Source: Flavobacterium fluviale (GTDB lineage Bacteria; Bacteroidota; Bacteroidia; Flavobacteriales; Flavobacteriaceae). Taken from it: a DNA stretch of 64,000 nucleotides. The stretch covers positions 558,001 through 622,000 of the forward strand of contig NZ_CP030261.1 of assembly GCF_003312915.1 (NCBI RefSeq), read 5' to 3'. Below the pieces are notes generated by a model. It was not told where the DNA came from. It did no database searches and saw nothing but the letters and a program-made list of their open reading frames with translations. Shown here one piece after another: positions 7,985-17,473 of the stretch. The number at the start of each line of letters is the position of its first letter. Positions within the stretch are counted from its first letter, which is position 1. The position numbers and the translations under genes were made by a program.

Positions 7985-8830
7985 TTAAGATTTTATAAAA
8001 TTGTTTAATTGTGCCAAATACCACTCTTTGTCATCATACATTATAAAATGAAGCCCTTTATCTGCATATTGAAATTTGGCTGTTTTCAGTTTTTCATACT
8101 GACCTTCAATTGCTGGTTTTAAATTTATAAAATAAGATTCTAATAAAATCAAAGAAGGACATTTTATCGCCGAGATTCTTTCTCTCAAATCGATATTAAA
8201 GAAATCGCAATACACTTCTGAAAAGGTTTTTCTATCCGATTTTACGCTCCAGTCTACAACCATTTCTAATTTTGATGAATCTTGCAAAAGTCTCGGCATC
8301 GTTTGTTTCTGCATATCATAAAACTGTGTTTCGTTCATTGCTGCCATTTGAGTAACCATTGGCGAACAGTCATTATTTTCTTTTGATTTAAAAGAAGGAT
8401 CACTCAAAGCAGCCAGACATGGCAATGCATCAACAACCACAATTTTACCAATTAAATCCGGATAATCAGATGCGATTGCAAGTGCCAATCCGCCTCCCAT
8501 ACTGTGGCCAACTAAAATTGGCTTATCAATTTTATTGTCTTTAATATAATTGGCAATCCCTGCTTTCCAGTTTTCAAATGAAGGATTTGGTTGTGGTTTT
8601 ACTCCAGCAAATCCTGCCATTGTAAGTGTATAGCATGTAAAATCTTTTTCGAAAGCTGCTTTGGTTTCGTTCCAAACTTCTCCAGAAGAAGCAAATCCTG
8701 GAATGAAGATTATTGATTGTTTTCCTTTTCCTGTTTTAATAACTTCAAAAGGATATGATTTTGTTTGTGCAAAAACATTCACGCATAATGCAGAAAATAA
8801 AAGGGCGATAATTAAAATATACTTTTTCAT
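7985..8830 (-). CDS. Secreted alpha/beta hydrolase
   Basis: A 281-residue protein. Residues 1-21 form a signal peptide (MKKYILIIALLFSALCVNVF). The alpha/beta-hydrolase fold shows the oxyanion strand IIFIPGFASSG (about 40-50) and the nucleophile elbow GHSMGGG with Ser110. A likely catalytic His lies in KGLHFIMYDD near the C-terminus, and a likely acid around SLILLESYF. Substrate is unknown. It is the first gene of a probable operon with the ECF sigma factor, so its expression may be linked to that sigma (inference). It is predicted to be periplasmic or exported. Confidence 0.85.
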   Translation of the reverse strand: MKKYILIIALLFSALCVNVFAQTKSYPFEVIKTGKGKQSIIFIPGFASSGEVWNETKAAFEKDFTCYTLTMAGFAGVKPQPNPSFENWKAGIANYIKDNKIDKPILVGHSMGGGLALAIASDYPDLIGKIVVVDALPCLAALSDPSFKSKENNDCSPMVTQMAAMNETQFYDMQKQTMPRLLQDSSKLEMVVDWSVKSDRKTFSEVYCDFFNIDLRERISAIKCPSLILLESYFINLKPAIEGQYEKLKTAKFQYADKGLHFIMYDDKEWYLAQLNNFIKS

Positions 8831-9034
8831 TTTTAATAGTTTTAAGTTGTTAATTAAATCGGATCCATGCTTTTGATACGACAGCTATTAAAATGTTACA
8901 AAAGTTTTTAAATTTTTAATGAAAAAAATCAAACGCCAATGTTGGTGCGGGTTTTTAACCGCAAAGTGCGCGAAGGTTTACGCAAAGAAGGCTAAGGTGT
9001 TTTGCTTCCAAAGGCGCAAAGTTTTTTCATAATC

Positions 9035-9136
9035 TTGTCATTTCGACGAAGGAGAAATCACACACATAGCTCGACAAAGATTGGCGATTTTCTATGCGGA
9101 GTTTCTAGTGTGATTTCTCCTTCGTCGAAATGACAA
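9035..9136. repeat. Long dispersed inverted repeat (GTCAT...ATGAC family), copy 1
   Basis: Perfect 29-bp arms (9035-9063 with 9108-9136) enclose a 44-base core that contains CTCGACAAAGATTGG. The same core occurs in copies 2 and 3 at 20.7-21.0 kb. This element occupies much of the 427-base gap before leuS. The rest of the gap (8940-9020) holds GCAAAG-rich degenerate sequence with no gene. Confidence 0.85.
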
Positions 9137-9198
9137 ACTATATGTTTTTAAAAAATAAAATTCGTGAATTCGTGGCGAAAAAAACAAGCATAAAAAAA

Positions 9199-9234
9199 AT
9201 CCCAAACCCCAATAGTAAAATTGGAATTTGGAAT
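9199..9234 (-). terminator. Probable terminator of leuS
   Basis: An imperfect stem pairs ATCCCAAACCCCAAT with ATTGGAATTTGGAAT. On the minus strand it is followed by a run of T. It belongs to the same hairpin type as 1682 and 21049. Confidence 0.5.
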
Positions 9235-9257
9235 TTTTAATATTGGAATTTATTTGG

Positions 9258-12170
9258 TTATCCTACCAAATTGATGATTTTTCCAGGAACAATTATCACT
9301 TTATTTGGAGTTTTTCCGTCTAATTGTTTTTGCGTTCTTTCGTCTTTCATTACGATTTCTTCGATTTGTTCTTTGGTTAAATCCAAAGGCAATTCGATTG
9401 TGAAGCGCATTTTTCCGTTGAAAGAAACTGGGTATTCTTTATTGGTTTCAATTAAATGTTTCTCATCAAAAATCGGGAAAGCAACCTCAGAAATAGAAGT
9501 TGTATGTCCTAACTGCGACCATAATTCTTCTGCAATATGTGGTGCATAAGGCGAAACTAAAATTGCTAACGGCTCTAAAATTGCTCTTGAATGACAATTT
9601 TGAGAAGACAATTCATTTACACAAATCATAAATTGAGAAACCGAAGTATTGAAAGAGAAATTCTCAATATCATCTGCTACTTTTTTGATTGTTTTATGCA
9701 ATGATTTTAAGTTGTCTTTTGTTGGCTCGTCGTTGTTTACGATTAAACCGTTATCATCAAAATACAATCTCCATAATTTTTTCAAGAAACCAAAAACTCC
9801 GGAAATTCCAGCTGTATTCCAAGGTTTTGCCTGCTCTAACGGACCTAAAAACATTTCATATAAACGCAATGTATCAGCTCCATATTCAGCACAAATATCA
9901 TCTGGAGTTACAACATTGTATTTCGATTTTGACATTTTTTCGACTTCGCGGCCTACAATGTATTTTCCGTTATCGTCTAAAAAAAATTCTGCATCAGCAT
10001 AATCTTCTCTCCAAGCTTTGAATTTCTCAACATCTAATTCATCAGAAGAATTAACTAAAGAAACATCAGCATGAATTGGCTGTACTTTTTGATCTCCAAT
10101 TTTATTTTTAGATACAAAAGTATTTGTGCCTTCCAATCTATAAACAAAAGCACTTGTCCCCAAAATCATTCCCTGATTAATCAGTTTTTTGAATGGTTCT
10201 TCAGTCGGAGCAAAACCTTTGTCTTTTAAGAATTTATTCCAGAAACGAGAATACAATAAGTGACCTGTTGCATGCTCACTTCCACCAATGTATAAATCTA
10301 CATTTTCCCAATAAGCCAAGGCTTCTTTACTTGCAAATTCATTTTCGTTGTGCGCATCCATGTAACGCATCCAGTACCATGAACTTCCAGCCCAACCGGG
10401 CATAGTGTTCAATTCTAAAGGAAAAATTGAAACATTGTCAACTAAATCTGTATTAACAACTTTATTTTGTTTTGTATCCCAAGCCCAAACCACTGCGTTT
10501 CCTAAAGGAGGCAATCCGTCTTCGGTTGGTAAATATTTTTCTACTTCTGGTAAAATAATTGGTAAATGCTGTGCATCGATCATTTTAGGCAATCCGTTTA
10601 CGTAATAAACTGGGAAAGGTTCACCCCAATAACGCTGACGAGAGAAAACAGCATCACGCAAACGGTAATTTGTTTTACCAGTTCCCTGACCAATTTTTTC
10701 TAATTCCGAAATTGCTTTTTGAGTTGCTTCTTTATAGTTTAATCCGTTTAAGAAATCAGAATTTGCGATTTCAACATTGTCTTTTGATCCGTAAGCTGCT
10801 TCAGAAATATCAACATTCGCAAAAATGTTTTTAATTTCCGGCATTCCGTTTTGACCTTTAAAGAAATTAGCAAAAGCATAATCTCTTTCGTCTCCGCAAG
10901 GAACCGCCATTACAGCACCTGTTCCGTAACCAGCCAAAACATAATCCCCAATCCAAACCGGAATTGGTTCTTTTGTAAAAGGATGTTCTGCATAAGCTCC
11001 TGTAAATACTCCCGAAATGGTTTTTACATCGGCCATACGCTCACGCTCCGAACGTTTTGCTGTCTTTTCGATATAGGCCTCAACTGCTGCTTTTTGTTCT
11101 GGAGTTGTAATTTTAGCTACCAAATCATGTTCTGGAGCCAAAGTCATAAAAGTAACTCCAAAAATAGTATCAGGACGAGTAGTGAAAACTTCTATAAAAG
11201 AGTCCTTAGTCCCTAGTTCTGAGTCTGAAAGTGCGCTTTGAGCTAAGGACTCTGGACTAAGTACTTTAAACTTAACCATCGCCCCCACTGATTTTCCAAT
11301 CCAGTTACGCTGGCTCTCTTTTATAGACTCACTCCAATCTATATCATTTAAACCTTGAAGCAAGCGCTCGGCATAAGCAGAAATTCGCATACTCCATTGT
11401 GTCATTTTTTTTCTTATAACAGGAAAGCCTCCACGTTCTGAAACTCCGTTTACAATTTCGTCATTCGCCAAAACAGTTCCTAAGCCTGGACACCAGTTTA
11501 CTTCGGTTTCTGCCAAATACGTCATTCTGTATTGTAACAAGATTTTTTCTTTTTGATCATCAGAATAAGAATTCCATTCATCAGCAGAAAAAATCACTAC
11601 ATTATCATCGCAGACTGCTTCAACTAATGCATTGCCGCTTTCTTCAAAAACAGTTACCAATTCTGAAATATCAAATGCTTTTCCTTGTTTTTTGCAATAC
11701 CAAGAATTGAACAATTGAATAAAAATCCATTGTGTATGTTTATAATAATCCGGATTTGAAGTTCGTACTTCACGACTCCAATCGAACGAAAACCCGATTT
11801 TATCTAATTGTTTTCTATATCCTGCAATTTGTTTTCCTTCTTTGTCTACACCACCGTCAATATTTACGCGCGTTGTATCTTCTGGACGCTGTCCTGTCTG
11901 GATCGCATATTGCTCTGCAGGTAATCCGAAACTGTCGTAACCCATTGGATGCAAAACATTGAAACCTTGATGTCTTTTGAAACGAGAATATACATCCGAA
12001 GCTATATAACCCAGCGGGTGCCCAACGTGCAATCCTGCTCCAGACGGATAAGGAAACATATCGAGTACATAATGTTTAGGTTTTTCAGAGTTATTTTTTG
12101 CTGCAAAAGTTTGATTTTCTGCCCAATATTTTTGCCATTTGGCGTCAATTTCGTTTGGATTGTATTTCAT
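9258..12170 (-). CDS. leuS: Leucyl-tRNA synthetase
   Basis: A 970-residue class Ia aminoacyl-tRNA synthetase that attaches leucine to tRNA-Leu in the cytosol. The HIGH-type signature HVGHPLGY starts at residue 48, and KMSKS is at about residues 743-747. The CP1 editing region includes FTTRPDTIFGVTFM, and the WAGSSWYWMRYMD and SEHATGHLLYSRFWN blocks are present. The C-terminal domain ends in PGKIINLVG. Residues about 304-326 (VLSPESLAQSALSDSELGTK and following) are encoded by a palindromic sequence that looks inserted between GAMVKFK and the IEVFTTRPD strand. They are probably not part of the ordinary family alignment. The gene is monocistronic. Confidence 0.97.
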   Translation of the reverse strand: MKYNPNEIDAKWQKYWAENQTFAAKNNSEKPKHYVLDMFPYPSGAGLHVGHPLGYIASDVYSRFKRHQGFNVLHPMGYDSFGLPAEQYAIQTGQRPEDTTRVNIDGGVDKEGKQIAGYRKQLDKIGFSFDWSREVRTSNPDYYKHTQWIFIQLFNSWYCKKQGKAFDISELVTVFEESGNALVEAVCDDNVVIFSADEWNSYSDDQKEKILLQYRMTYLAETEVNWCPGLGTVLANDEIVNGVSERGGFPVIRKKMTQWSMRISAYAERLLQGLNDIDWSESIKESQRNWIGKSVGAMVKFKVLSPESLAQSALSDSELGTKDSFIEVFTTRPDTIFGVTFMTLAPEHDLVAKITTPEQKAAVEAYIEKTAKRSERERMADVKTISGVFTGAYAEHPFTKEPIPVWIGDYVLAGYGTGAVMAVPCGDERDYAFANFFKGQNGMPEIKNIFANVDISEAAYGSKDNVEIANSDFLNGLNYKEATQKAISELEKIGQGTGKTNYRLRDAVFSRQRYWGEPFPVYYVNGLPKMIDAQHLPIILPEVEKYLPTEDGLPPLGNAVVWAWDTKQNKVVNTDLVDNVSIFPLELNTMPGWAGSSWYWMRYMDAHNENEFASKEALAYWENVDLYIGGSEHATGHLLYSRFWNKFLKDKGFAPTEEPFKKLINQGMILGTSAFVYRLEGTNTFVSKNKIGDQKVQPIHADVSLVNSSDELDVEKFKAWREDYADAEFFLDDNGKYIVGREVEKMSKSKYNVVTPDDICAEYGADTLRLYEMFLGPLEQAKPWNTAGISGVFGFLKKLWRLYFDDNGLIVNNDEPTKDNLKSLHKTIKKVADDIENFSFNTSVSQFMICVNELSSQNCHSRAILEPLAILVSPYAPHIAEELWSQLGHTTSISEVAFPIFDEKHLIETNKEYPVSFNGKMRFTIELPLDLTKEQIEEIVMKDERTQKQLDGKTPNKVIIVPGKIINLVG
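11199..11253. repeat. Palindromic sequence inserted in frame within leuS
   Basis: The arms AGAGTCCTTAG (11199-11209) and CTAAGGACTCT (11243-11253) are perfect inverted repeats. They bracket a stretch rich in AGTCC/GGACT words, unlike the surrounding leuS codons and resembling intergenic palindromic repeats. It encodes a Ser/Leu-rich loop of about 20 residues at the start of the CP1 editing domain. Confidence 0.65.
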
Positions 12171-12420
12171 TTCTAAGTGACTAAGATTCTAAGTGACTAA
12201 GGTTCTAAGGCTTTTCACTAGTTAATTAGCCGCAAATTTACATTTATTGTGGTTTGTACCAAAGCATTTCACTGACAAACAAACAAAATATCAAAATACC
12301 TACCCAAATTATTAAAAATACTTAATATTGAGTCGCATTTCATGTAGTTTTTGAAAAGCAAAGTTTTAAGGTTCAAAGTTTTTTAAACCACAGAGTTTCC
12401 TAAGTTTTTTTGCAGTACGT

Positions 12421-12483
12421 TTATAAAACACAAAGTTCACAAAGCTTTTTCAAGACAAGCTTTGTGAACTTTGTGCTTTATAA
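12421..12483. repeat. Inverted repeat upstream of ftsX
   Basis: Arms of 25 bp (12421-12445 with 12459-12483) differ at one position and contain CACAAAGTTCACAAAGC. The 520-base gap between leuS and ftsX otherwise holds degenerate AAAGTT-type sequence; I see no gene there. Confidence 0.8.
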
Positions 12484-12690
12484 AAATCATACTTTAAAAT
12501 AACTTAGCGCACTTTGTGGTAAAATCCGCTTTTAAATCCTCAGATAAGTAATCTTAAAAAAACTTATTCTTGTTTGCAGTTAAATAAACTTTTATTCAAT
12601 ATCAAATTGTACATTTATAGTATAAAAGTTCGTTATTAACTTTAAATAAAGAAATTCTTTATTATTTTTACCACATAATTTAAGCAGACT

Positions 12691-13566
12691 ATGAGTTCTA
12701 ACTTTGATAAATTTCAAAAGCGCAGGTTAATTTCCTCTTATTTTTCGGTTGTATTAAGTGTATTCTTGGTTTTATTCCTTTTGGGAGTACTGGGATTATT
12801 CATTATTAATTCTAAAAATCTAGCTGATGATTTTAAAGAAAAAATCGCAATGACGGTTTTCTTTAAAAACGAAGCGAATGATAGTATTATAAAGGCATTT
12901 GATTCCGAATTAAAAAGAGCTCCTTTTGCGCTTTCGCATGTTTATGTTTCCAAAGAAAAAGCAGCAAAAGAGCACACTGATATTATTGGTGAAGATTTCC
13001 TAACCTTTTTGGGAGAAAATCCTTTGCTGAATTCATACGATATTCACTTAAAAGCAGATTATGTGGAAAGAGATAGTATCGTTAAAATCGAGAACCGCTT
13101 TCGCAAAAATGCCATGATATCTGACATTGTTTATGACAAACAATTAGTAAATCTGGTAAATGACAACATTAGAAAAGTTAGTATGTGGATTTTAATAATC
13201 AGCGGTTTCTTAACCATTATTGCTGTTTTATTAATCAACAGTTCTCTTCGTTTGTCTATACATTCCAATCGTTTTATCATTAAAACCATGCAGATGGTTG
13301 GCGCAACCAAAGCTTTTATTCGTAAGCCTTTTGTAATGCGAAGTGTAAAACTAGGAATGCTTGGCGCTGGTCTTGCCATTATTGCGTTAATTGCACTTTT
13401 AATTTATGTAGATACTAATTTCCCTGGTTTAGGAATTCTAGAAGACAAAGCTTTAACCGGTTTGATTTTGGTTGGCGTTTTCGCATTAGGAGTTCTAATT
13501 ACTTGGGTAAGTACGCATTTTGCAACACAACGTTTCTTGAATTTAAGAACTGATGATCTTTATTAA
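12691..13566 (+). CDS. ftsX: Cell division ABC transporter permease FtsX
   Basis: A 291-residue inner-membrane protein with the FtsX topology. There is one N-terminal helix (about 21-45), a periplasmic domain of about 120 residues, then three helices near 167-187, 218-240 and 255-278. With the ATPase FtsE it forms a complex that activates peptidoglycan hydrolases at the septum. The VGATKAFIRKPFV segment after the second helix is the typical FtsX cytoplasmic loop. It heads a same-strand group with DUF3098, uppP and truB, a conserved order in Flavobacteriaceae; ftsE is not adjacent. Confidence 0.94.
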   Translation: MSSNFDKFQKRRLISSYFSVVLSVFLVLFLLGVLGLFIINSKNLADDFKEKIAMTVFFKNEANDSIIKAFDSELKRAPFALSHVYVSKEKAAKEHTDIIGEDFLTFLGENPLLNSYDIHLKADYVERDSIVKIENRFRKNAMISDIVYDKQLVNLVNDNIRKVSMWILIISGFLTIIAVLLINSSLRLSIHSNRFIIKTMQMVGATKAFIRKPFVMRSVKLGMLGAGLAIIALIALLIYVDTNFPGLGILEDKALTGLILVGVFALGVLITWVSTHFATQRFLNLRTDDLY

Positions 13567-13623
13567 TTTTTGATTTAGATTGGAGACTTTAGATTTCTAT
13601 AGATAAAAATAAACTCAAAAGAG

Positions 13624-13652
13624 GATGAGATTGCTTCGTACCTCGCAATGAC
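13624..13652. repeat. Dispersed-repeat fragment in the DUF3098 leader
   Basis: A stretch around GATTGCTTCGTACCTCGCAATG forms a short hairpin (ATTGC / GCAAT). It looks like half of a GTCAT...ATGAC type dispersed palindrome. It ends 4 bases before the DUF3098 start codon. Confidence 0.45.
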
Positions 13653-13655
13653 AAA

Positions 13656-13919
13656 ATGAAAAACAACAACAATAACAAAGAACAAGCTCAGGCACAGCCG
13701 AAACAGGAATTCCTTTTTGACGGCATCAATTATAAAATTTTATTGATTGGTATTGCTGTAATTGCAGTAGGATTTATTTTAATGTCTGGCGGAGGAAGTA
13801 AAGATCCTAATGTTTTTAACGAAGATATTTTTAGTTTTAGACGTATCCGTTTAGCGCCAACAACTGTTTTAATTGGTTTCGGAATCACGATTTATTCTAT
13901 TTTCAAAAAATCTAAATAG
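13656..13919 (+). CDS. DUF3098 family small membrane protein
   Basis: An 87-residue protein with a hydrophilic Asn/Gln/Lys-rich N-terminus and two transmembrane helices (about 28-45 and 64-82). A conserved SGGGSKDPNVFNEDIFSFRR loop lies between them. This is the DUF3098 signature found in Bacteroidota between ftsX and uppP. Function is unknown; the constant neighbourhood points to the cell envelope or division. The start at 13656 is the first ATG, next to a repeat remnant. Confidence 0.88.
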   Translation: MKNNNNNKEQAQAQPKQEFLFDGINYKILLIGIAVIAVGFILMSGGGSKDPNVFNEDIFSFRRIRLAPTTVLIGFGITIYSIFKKSK

Positions 13920-14004
13920 ACTTTCGTAGACTACTTAGAATTTTCAGACATCTTAGATTATTAGATTAATCTTTTCTAAAAAGTCTCAAAATCTAAGATA
14001 TCTA

Positions 14005-14020
14005 TCCCGAAGCTTCGGGA
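14005..14020. repeat. TCCCGA-N4-TCGGGA palindrome
   Basis: The 16-bp element TCCCGAAGCTTCGGGA is fully palindromic. It is one of about nine copies in the window (others at 1665, 20674, 20943, 28189, 37208, 44945, 51165 and 51236), always with a 4-base centre. Confidence 0.75.
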
Positions 14021-14044
14021 CTAAAAATCTAACAATCCACATAA

Positions 14045-14842
14045 ATGAATACATTACAAGCTATCGTTCTTGCCATTATTGAAGGAATTACAGAATTTTT
14101 ACCTGTTTCTTCAACTGGACACATGATTATTGCCTCTTCTTTTTTTGGAATCGCTCATGATGATTTCACTAAACTTTTTACCATTGTAATTCAGCTTGGC
14201 GCGATACTTTCGGTTGTAATTTTATACTTCAAACGTTTCTTTCAAACTTTTGATTTCTATTTTAAACTTCTAGTTGCTTTTATTCCTGCAGTAGTTTTAG
14301 GATTACTATTAAGTGATTTTATTGATGGTTTATTAGAAAATCCCGTTACGGTTGCTATTTCACTTTTGATTGGAGGAATTATTTTATTGAAAGTTGATGA
14401 ATGGTTCAACAAACCAAACGATCCTGAAGTTTCAACTGAGATCACTTACGCAAAAGCTTTTAAAATTGGACTATTTCAATGTTTGGCAATGATCCCTGGA
14501 GTTTCACGAAGCGGCGCTAGTATTGTAGGTGGAATGTCTCAAAAATTATCAAGAACTTCTGCTGCAGAATTTTCATTTTTCTTAGCAGTTCCAACTATGT
14601 TAGGCGCAACAGCAAAAAAATGTTACGATTATTACAAAGCTGGATTTGAATTGTCTCACGATCAAATTAACATGCTTGTTATTGGAAATATTGTCGCTTT
14701 TGTTGTAGCACTTTTGGCCATTAAAACTTTCATCGGATTTTTAACTAAAAACGGATTTAAAGTTTTTGGTTATTACCGAATCTTAGCTGGAATCATTTTA
14801 TTATTGATTCACTTTTTCATTCACCCGCTTACCATCATATAA
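14045..14842 (+). CDS. uppP: Undecaprenyl-diphosphate phosphatase (BacA/UppP)
   Basis: A 265-residue polytopic membrane enzyme. It removes a phosphate from undecaprenyl diphosphate to recycle the lipid carrier for peptidoglycan and other envelope polymers. Signature motifs are [14 protein letters not shown] (residues 13-26) and [10 protein letters not shown] (about 154-163), which form the active site. About eight hydrophobic helices are present. The stop codon overlaps the truB start by one base (TAATG), so the two genes are translationally coupled. Confidence 0.96.
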   Translation: MNTLQAIVLAIIEGITEFLPVSSTGHMIIASSFFGIAHDDFTKLFTIVIQLGAILSVVILYFKRFFQTFDFYFKLLVAFIPAVVLGLLLSDFIDGLLENPVTVAISLLIGGIILLKVDEWFNKPNDPEVSTEITYAKAFKIGLFQCLAMIPGVSRSGASIVGGMSQKLSRTSAAEFSFFLAVPTMLGATAKKCYDYYKAGFELSHDQINMLVIGNIVAFVVALLAIKTFIGFLTKNGFKVFGYYRILAGIILLLIHFFIHPLTII

Positions 14843-15531
14843 TGACACCTGAAGAATATTTAGAAGGACAAGTTTTATTGATTGACAAACCATTAAAATG
14901 GAGTTCGTTTCAAGCTGTCAATAAATTAAAATACCTTTTAATTAATAAAGTTGGACTTCCTAAAAAGTTCAAAATTGGCCACGCCGGAACTTTAGATCCG
15001 CTGGCGACTGGACTTTTATTGATTTGTACTGGAAAATTCACCAAAAGAATTTCTGAACTTCAAGGTCAGGCAAAAGAATATACTGGAACTTTTTACATTG
15101 GAGCCACTACTCCATCTTACGATTTAGAGACTGAAATCGACCAGACTTTTCCAACAGATCATATCAACGAAGTTTTAATTCACGAAACGGTAAAGCAGTT
15201 TTTAGGAGAAATAGATCAAAAACCGCCTATTTTTTCGGCTATAAAAAAAGATGGAGTTCGTTTATACGAGCATGCACGCGCTGGTGAAACAGTAGAAATT
15301 GCAAGCAGAAAAACTACTATTCACGAATTTGAAATTACAAGAATTGCATTGCCCGAAGTAGATTTCAGAGTGGTTTGCAGTAAAGGAACTTACATTCGTT
15401 CTTTGGCTTACGACTTTGGAAAAGCCATGAATTCAGGTTCACATTTAACTGTTTTACGCCGTACTAAAATTGGAGATTATGATGTAAAGAATGCAATTGA
15501 CATCACTTTATTTGAGGAAAGTCTGAAATAA
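14842..15531 (+). CDS. truB: tRNA pseudouridine(55) synthase TruB
   Basis: A 229-residue enzyme that isomerises U55 in the T-loop of tRNAs. The catalytic motif GHAGTLDPLATGLL carries Asp52. The DKPLKWSSF segment (about 15-23) and KGTYIRSLAYDFG (about 182-194) are family blocks. The protein lacks the long C-terminal PUA extension of larger homologues, as is usual in Bacteroidota. It is the last gene of the ftsX group. Confidence 0.96.
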   Translation: MTPEEYLEGQVLLIDKPLKWSSFQAVNKLKYLLINKVGLPKKFKIGHAGTLDPLATGLLLICTGKFTKRISELQGQAKEYTGTFYIGATTPSYDLETEIDQTFPTDHINEVLIHETVKQFLGEIDQKPPIFSAIKKDGVRLYEHARAGETVEIASRKTTIHEFEITRIALPEVDFRVVCSKGTYIRSLAYDFGKAMNSGSHLTVLRRTKIGDYDVKNAIDITLFEESLK

Positions 15532-15546
15532 TCATAAATAAAAATA

Positions 15547-15577
15547 GCACATTACAATTTCTAAAAGAGTAATGTGC
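15547..15577 (-). terminator. Hairpin terminator on the minus strand
   Basis: A 9-bp stem GCACATTAC / GTAATGTGC (15547-15555 with 15569-15577) has a 13-base loop. Only on the minus strand is it followed by TATTTTTATTT, so it would end a minus-strand transcript. The nearest one would be the small ORF at 15625-15702. Confidence 0.55.
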
Positions 15578-15624
15578 CAGCTCCTAAATAAATAGTACAA
15601 TTAATTCATACTTATTCTTTTGAG

Positions 15625-15702
15625 TTAATAGTGAGGCACATTTTTCCCTCCAAATAAAAATTGAGAAAAGAAATCATAGAATCTTTCAAATAACTTTTTC
15701 AT
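15625..15702 (-). CDS. Possible 25-residue peptide gene
   Basis: The open frame encodes MKKLFERFYDFF followed by SQFLFGGKNVPHY: a basic start, an aromatic amphipathic stretch and a polar tail. It lies in the 345-base gap between truB and the thioredoxin-like gene and is followed on the same strand by a terminator-like hairpin. I see no clear TAnnTTTG promoter upstream. At this length a chance frame is possible. Nothing is known of its function. Confidence 0.3.
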   Translation of the reverse strand: MKKLFERFYDFFSQFLFGGKNVPHY

Positions 15703-15876
15703 AATAGTGTATTTTTTAATGTTAGACAATAAATAGACACCAGTAAAAAGAGTAAATCAGAAAGTTATAATAGAAGTGGGATTATATTTACTAAGTTACA
15801 ACATTTGAAGTAAAATAAAAACACTTTAAGATAATTTTATCAACCAAATTATTTGTTTATCAACAGATTACAAAAA

Positions 15877-16494
15877 TCACAATCGATTATATTTAATATT
15901 CTCCATAATTTCAAGCAGTTCTTCCTGAACGGAGATTCCTTTATCTGCCAAATACCACAATTGTAAATCTGTTTTTATTTTTTCATTAATTGGCCCGACA
16001 TCTCTTTTATGAATTGCCATTAATTCGGTGGCACCTTTGGGTCTTGGTCCCCAATCTGCACGAACAATTCCGGCTTCTTTACAAATAACAATTATTTTAG
16101 GAATTGCCCTTCCTCCATTTGTAAGATACTGACTCATTAAATCGTCGTTTTCGTCACGCAAAGCTATTCTTAGATCCACTTTTTTATTGGAAGCCAACGC
16201 CATTTTATTTAAAATAGGAAGAATCTGCGCTGCATCGCCGCACCAGCCTTCAGAAAGTACCAGCCATATATAATGATTGTCTAAATGCTGCAGTTTATCA
16301 ATAATAGGTTCAGCAATTTGTATGGTCTTTTCCAGCCTATTCATTCTCGCTTCGTTTAATTTTGAATAATTTGTCAAGCTTTCCGATTGTTCGTTTCCTG
16401 TCGACTTCCCTTCAGATAATAAGTCGGTTACTAATTTTCTGTATTCAGCATAAGAATGACTGTTGAATAATGCTTTGGCTACGATGCTTTTCAT
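15877..16494 (-). CDS. Thioredoxin-like protein with a single active-site cysteine
   Basis: A 205-residue protein. It has a thioredoxin-type fold around WLVLSEGWCGDAAQ, where Cys85 is present but the second Cys of CxxC is replaced by Ala (CGDA). A cis-proline-like RAIPKIIVI strand (about 131-139) follows, as in thioredoxins. No signal peptide is seen, so it is probably cytosolic. The single thiol rules out ordinary disulfide reduction by a CxxC mechanism; it may be monothiol or a binding protein. It stands alone, divergent from pyrH. Confidence 0.75.
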   Translation of the reverse strand: MKSIVAKALFNSHSYAEYRKLVTDLLSEGKSTGNEQSESLTNYSKLNEARMNRLEKTIQIAEPIIDKLQHLDNHYIWLVLSEGWCGDAAQILPILNKMALASNKKVDLRIALRDENDDLMSQYLTNGGRAIPKIIVICKEAGIVRADWGPRPKGATELMAIHKRDVGPINEKIKTDLQLWYLADKGISVQEELLEIMENIKYNRL

Positions 16495-16657
16495 ATTGGT
16501 TTGATTTTTAGGATAGAACTAAAATACAAAATTTAGAAAGACGCTGAAATGACAATTATCAGATTTAAAATTAATGACTTTTAAAGTTCTTACAAACTTT
16601 AAATCACAAGTAAGATTAATTTTTTACAAACATTATTTCTAAAAATCAGAATATGTC

Positions 16658-16665
16658 TATATTTG
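16658..16665 (+). promoter_or_regulatory. Candidate -7 promoter element (TATATTTG) of pyrH
   Basis: An exact TAnnTTTG match 22 bases before the pyrH start. No convincing TTG is seen at the -33 position. Confidence 0.5.
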
Positions 16666-16687
16666 CACAAATTAACGCGACACACAC

Positions 16688-17395
16688 ATGAAATATAAAA
16701 GAATTCTTCTAAAACTTAGCGGCGAAGCGCTAATGGGTGATTTACAATACGGTATAGACCCAAAAAGATTAGCCGAATATGCAGATGAAATTAAGCAGAT
16801 TCACAGTAAAGGAGTAGAGATTGCAATTGTTATTGGAGGAGGAAATATATTTAGAGGAGTTGCTGGAGCAAGTTCCGGAATGGACAGAGTTCAAGGTGAT
16901 TACATGGGTATGCTTGCAACTGTAATTAACGGAATGGCTTTACAAGGCGCTCTTGAAGACAAAGGAATGAAAACGCGTTTGCAGACTGCTTTAAAAATGG
17001 AATCTATTGCAGAACCATACATTAAAAGAAGAGCAGACCGCCACTTAGAAAAAGGCAGAATCGTAATTTTTGGTGCCGGGACCGGAAATCCATATTTTAC
17101 AACAGATACTGCAGCAGTTTTAAGAGGAATCGAAATTAATGCTGATGTTATCCTAAAAGGAACTCGTGTTGATGGTGTTTATGATTGTGACCCTGAGAAA
17201 AATGCTTCTGCAGTAAAATTTGACTTTATTTCGTTTGACGATGTAATCAAAAAAGGTTTAAATGTAATGGACACTACTGCATTTACACTTAGTCAAGAAA
17301 ACAAATTACCAATCGTAGTTTTTGATATGAATAAAATTGGAAACTTGTTGAAAATCTGCGAAGGCGAAAACATAGGAACTGTAGTTAATATATAG
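16688..17395 (+). CDS. pyrH: UMP kinase
   Basis: A 235-residue amino-acid-kinase-fold enzyme that converts UMP to UDP with ATP, the entry to UTP and CTP synthesis; it forms hexamers. Blocks seen are KLSGEALMG (about 8-16), [10 protein letters not shown] (about 48-57), [15 protein letters not shown] (about 133-147) and the [13 protein letters not shown] segment. It is followed by frr after 78 bases, the classical bacterial pyrH-frr order, and both are likely on one transcript ended by the hairpin at 18061. Confidence 0.97.
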   Translation: MKYKRILLKLSGEALMGDLQYGIDPKRLAEYADEIKQIHSKGVEIAIVIGGGNIFRGVAGASSGMDRVQGDYMGMLATVINGMALQGALEDKGMKTRLQTALKMESIAEPYIKRRADRHLEKGRIVIFGAGTGNPYFTTDTAAVLRGIEINADVILKGTRVDGVYDCDPEKNASAVKFDFISFDDVIKKGLNVMDTTAFTLSQENKLPIVVFDMNKIGNLLKICEGENIGTVVNI

Positions 17396-17473
17396 TCATC
17401 AGTAACAGTTTACAGTCGCATAAATAAGACTTTAACTGAAAACTGAGAATGAAAACTGAAAACTAAAAAAACA

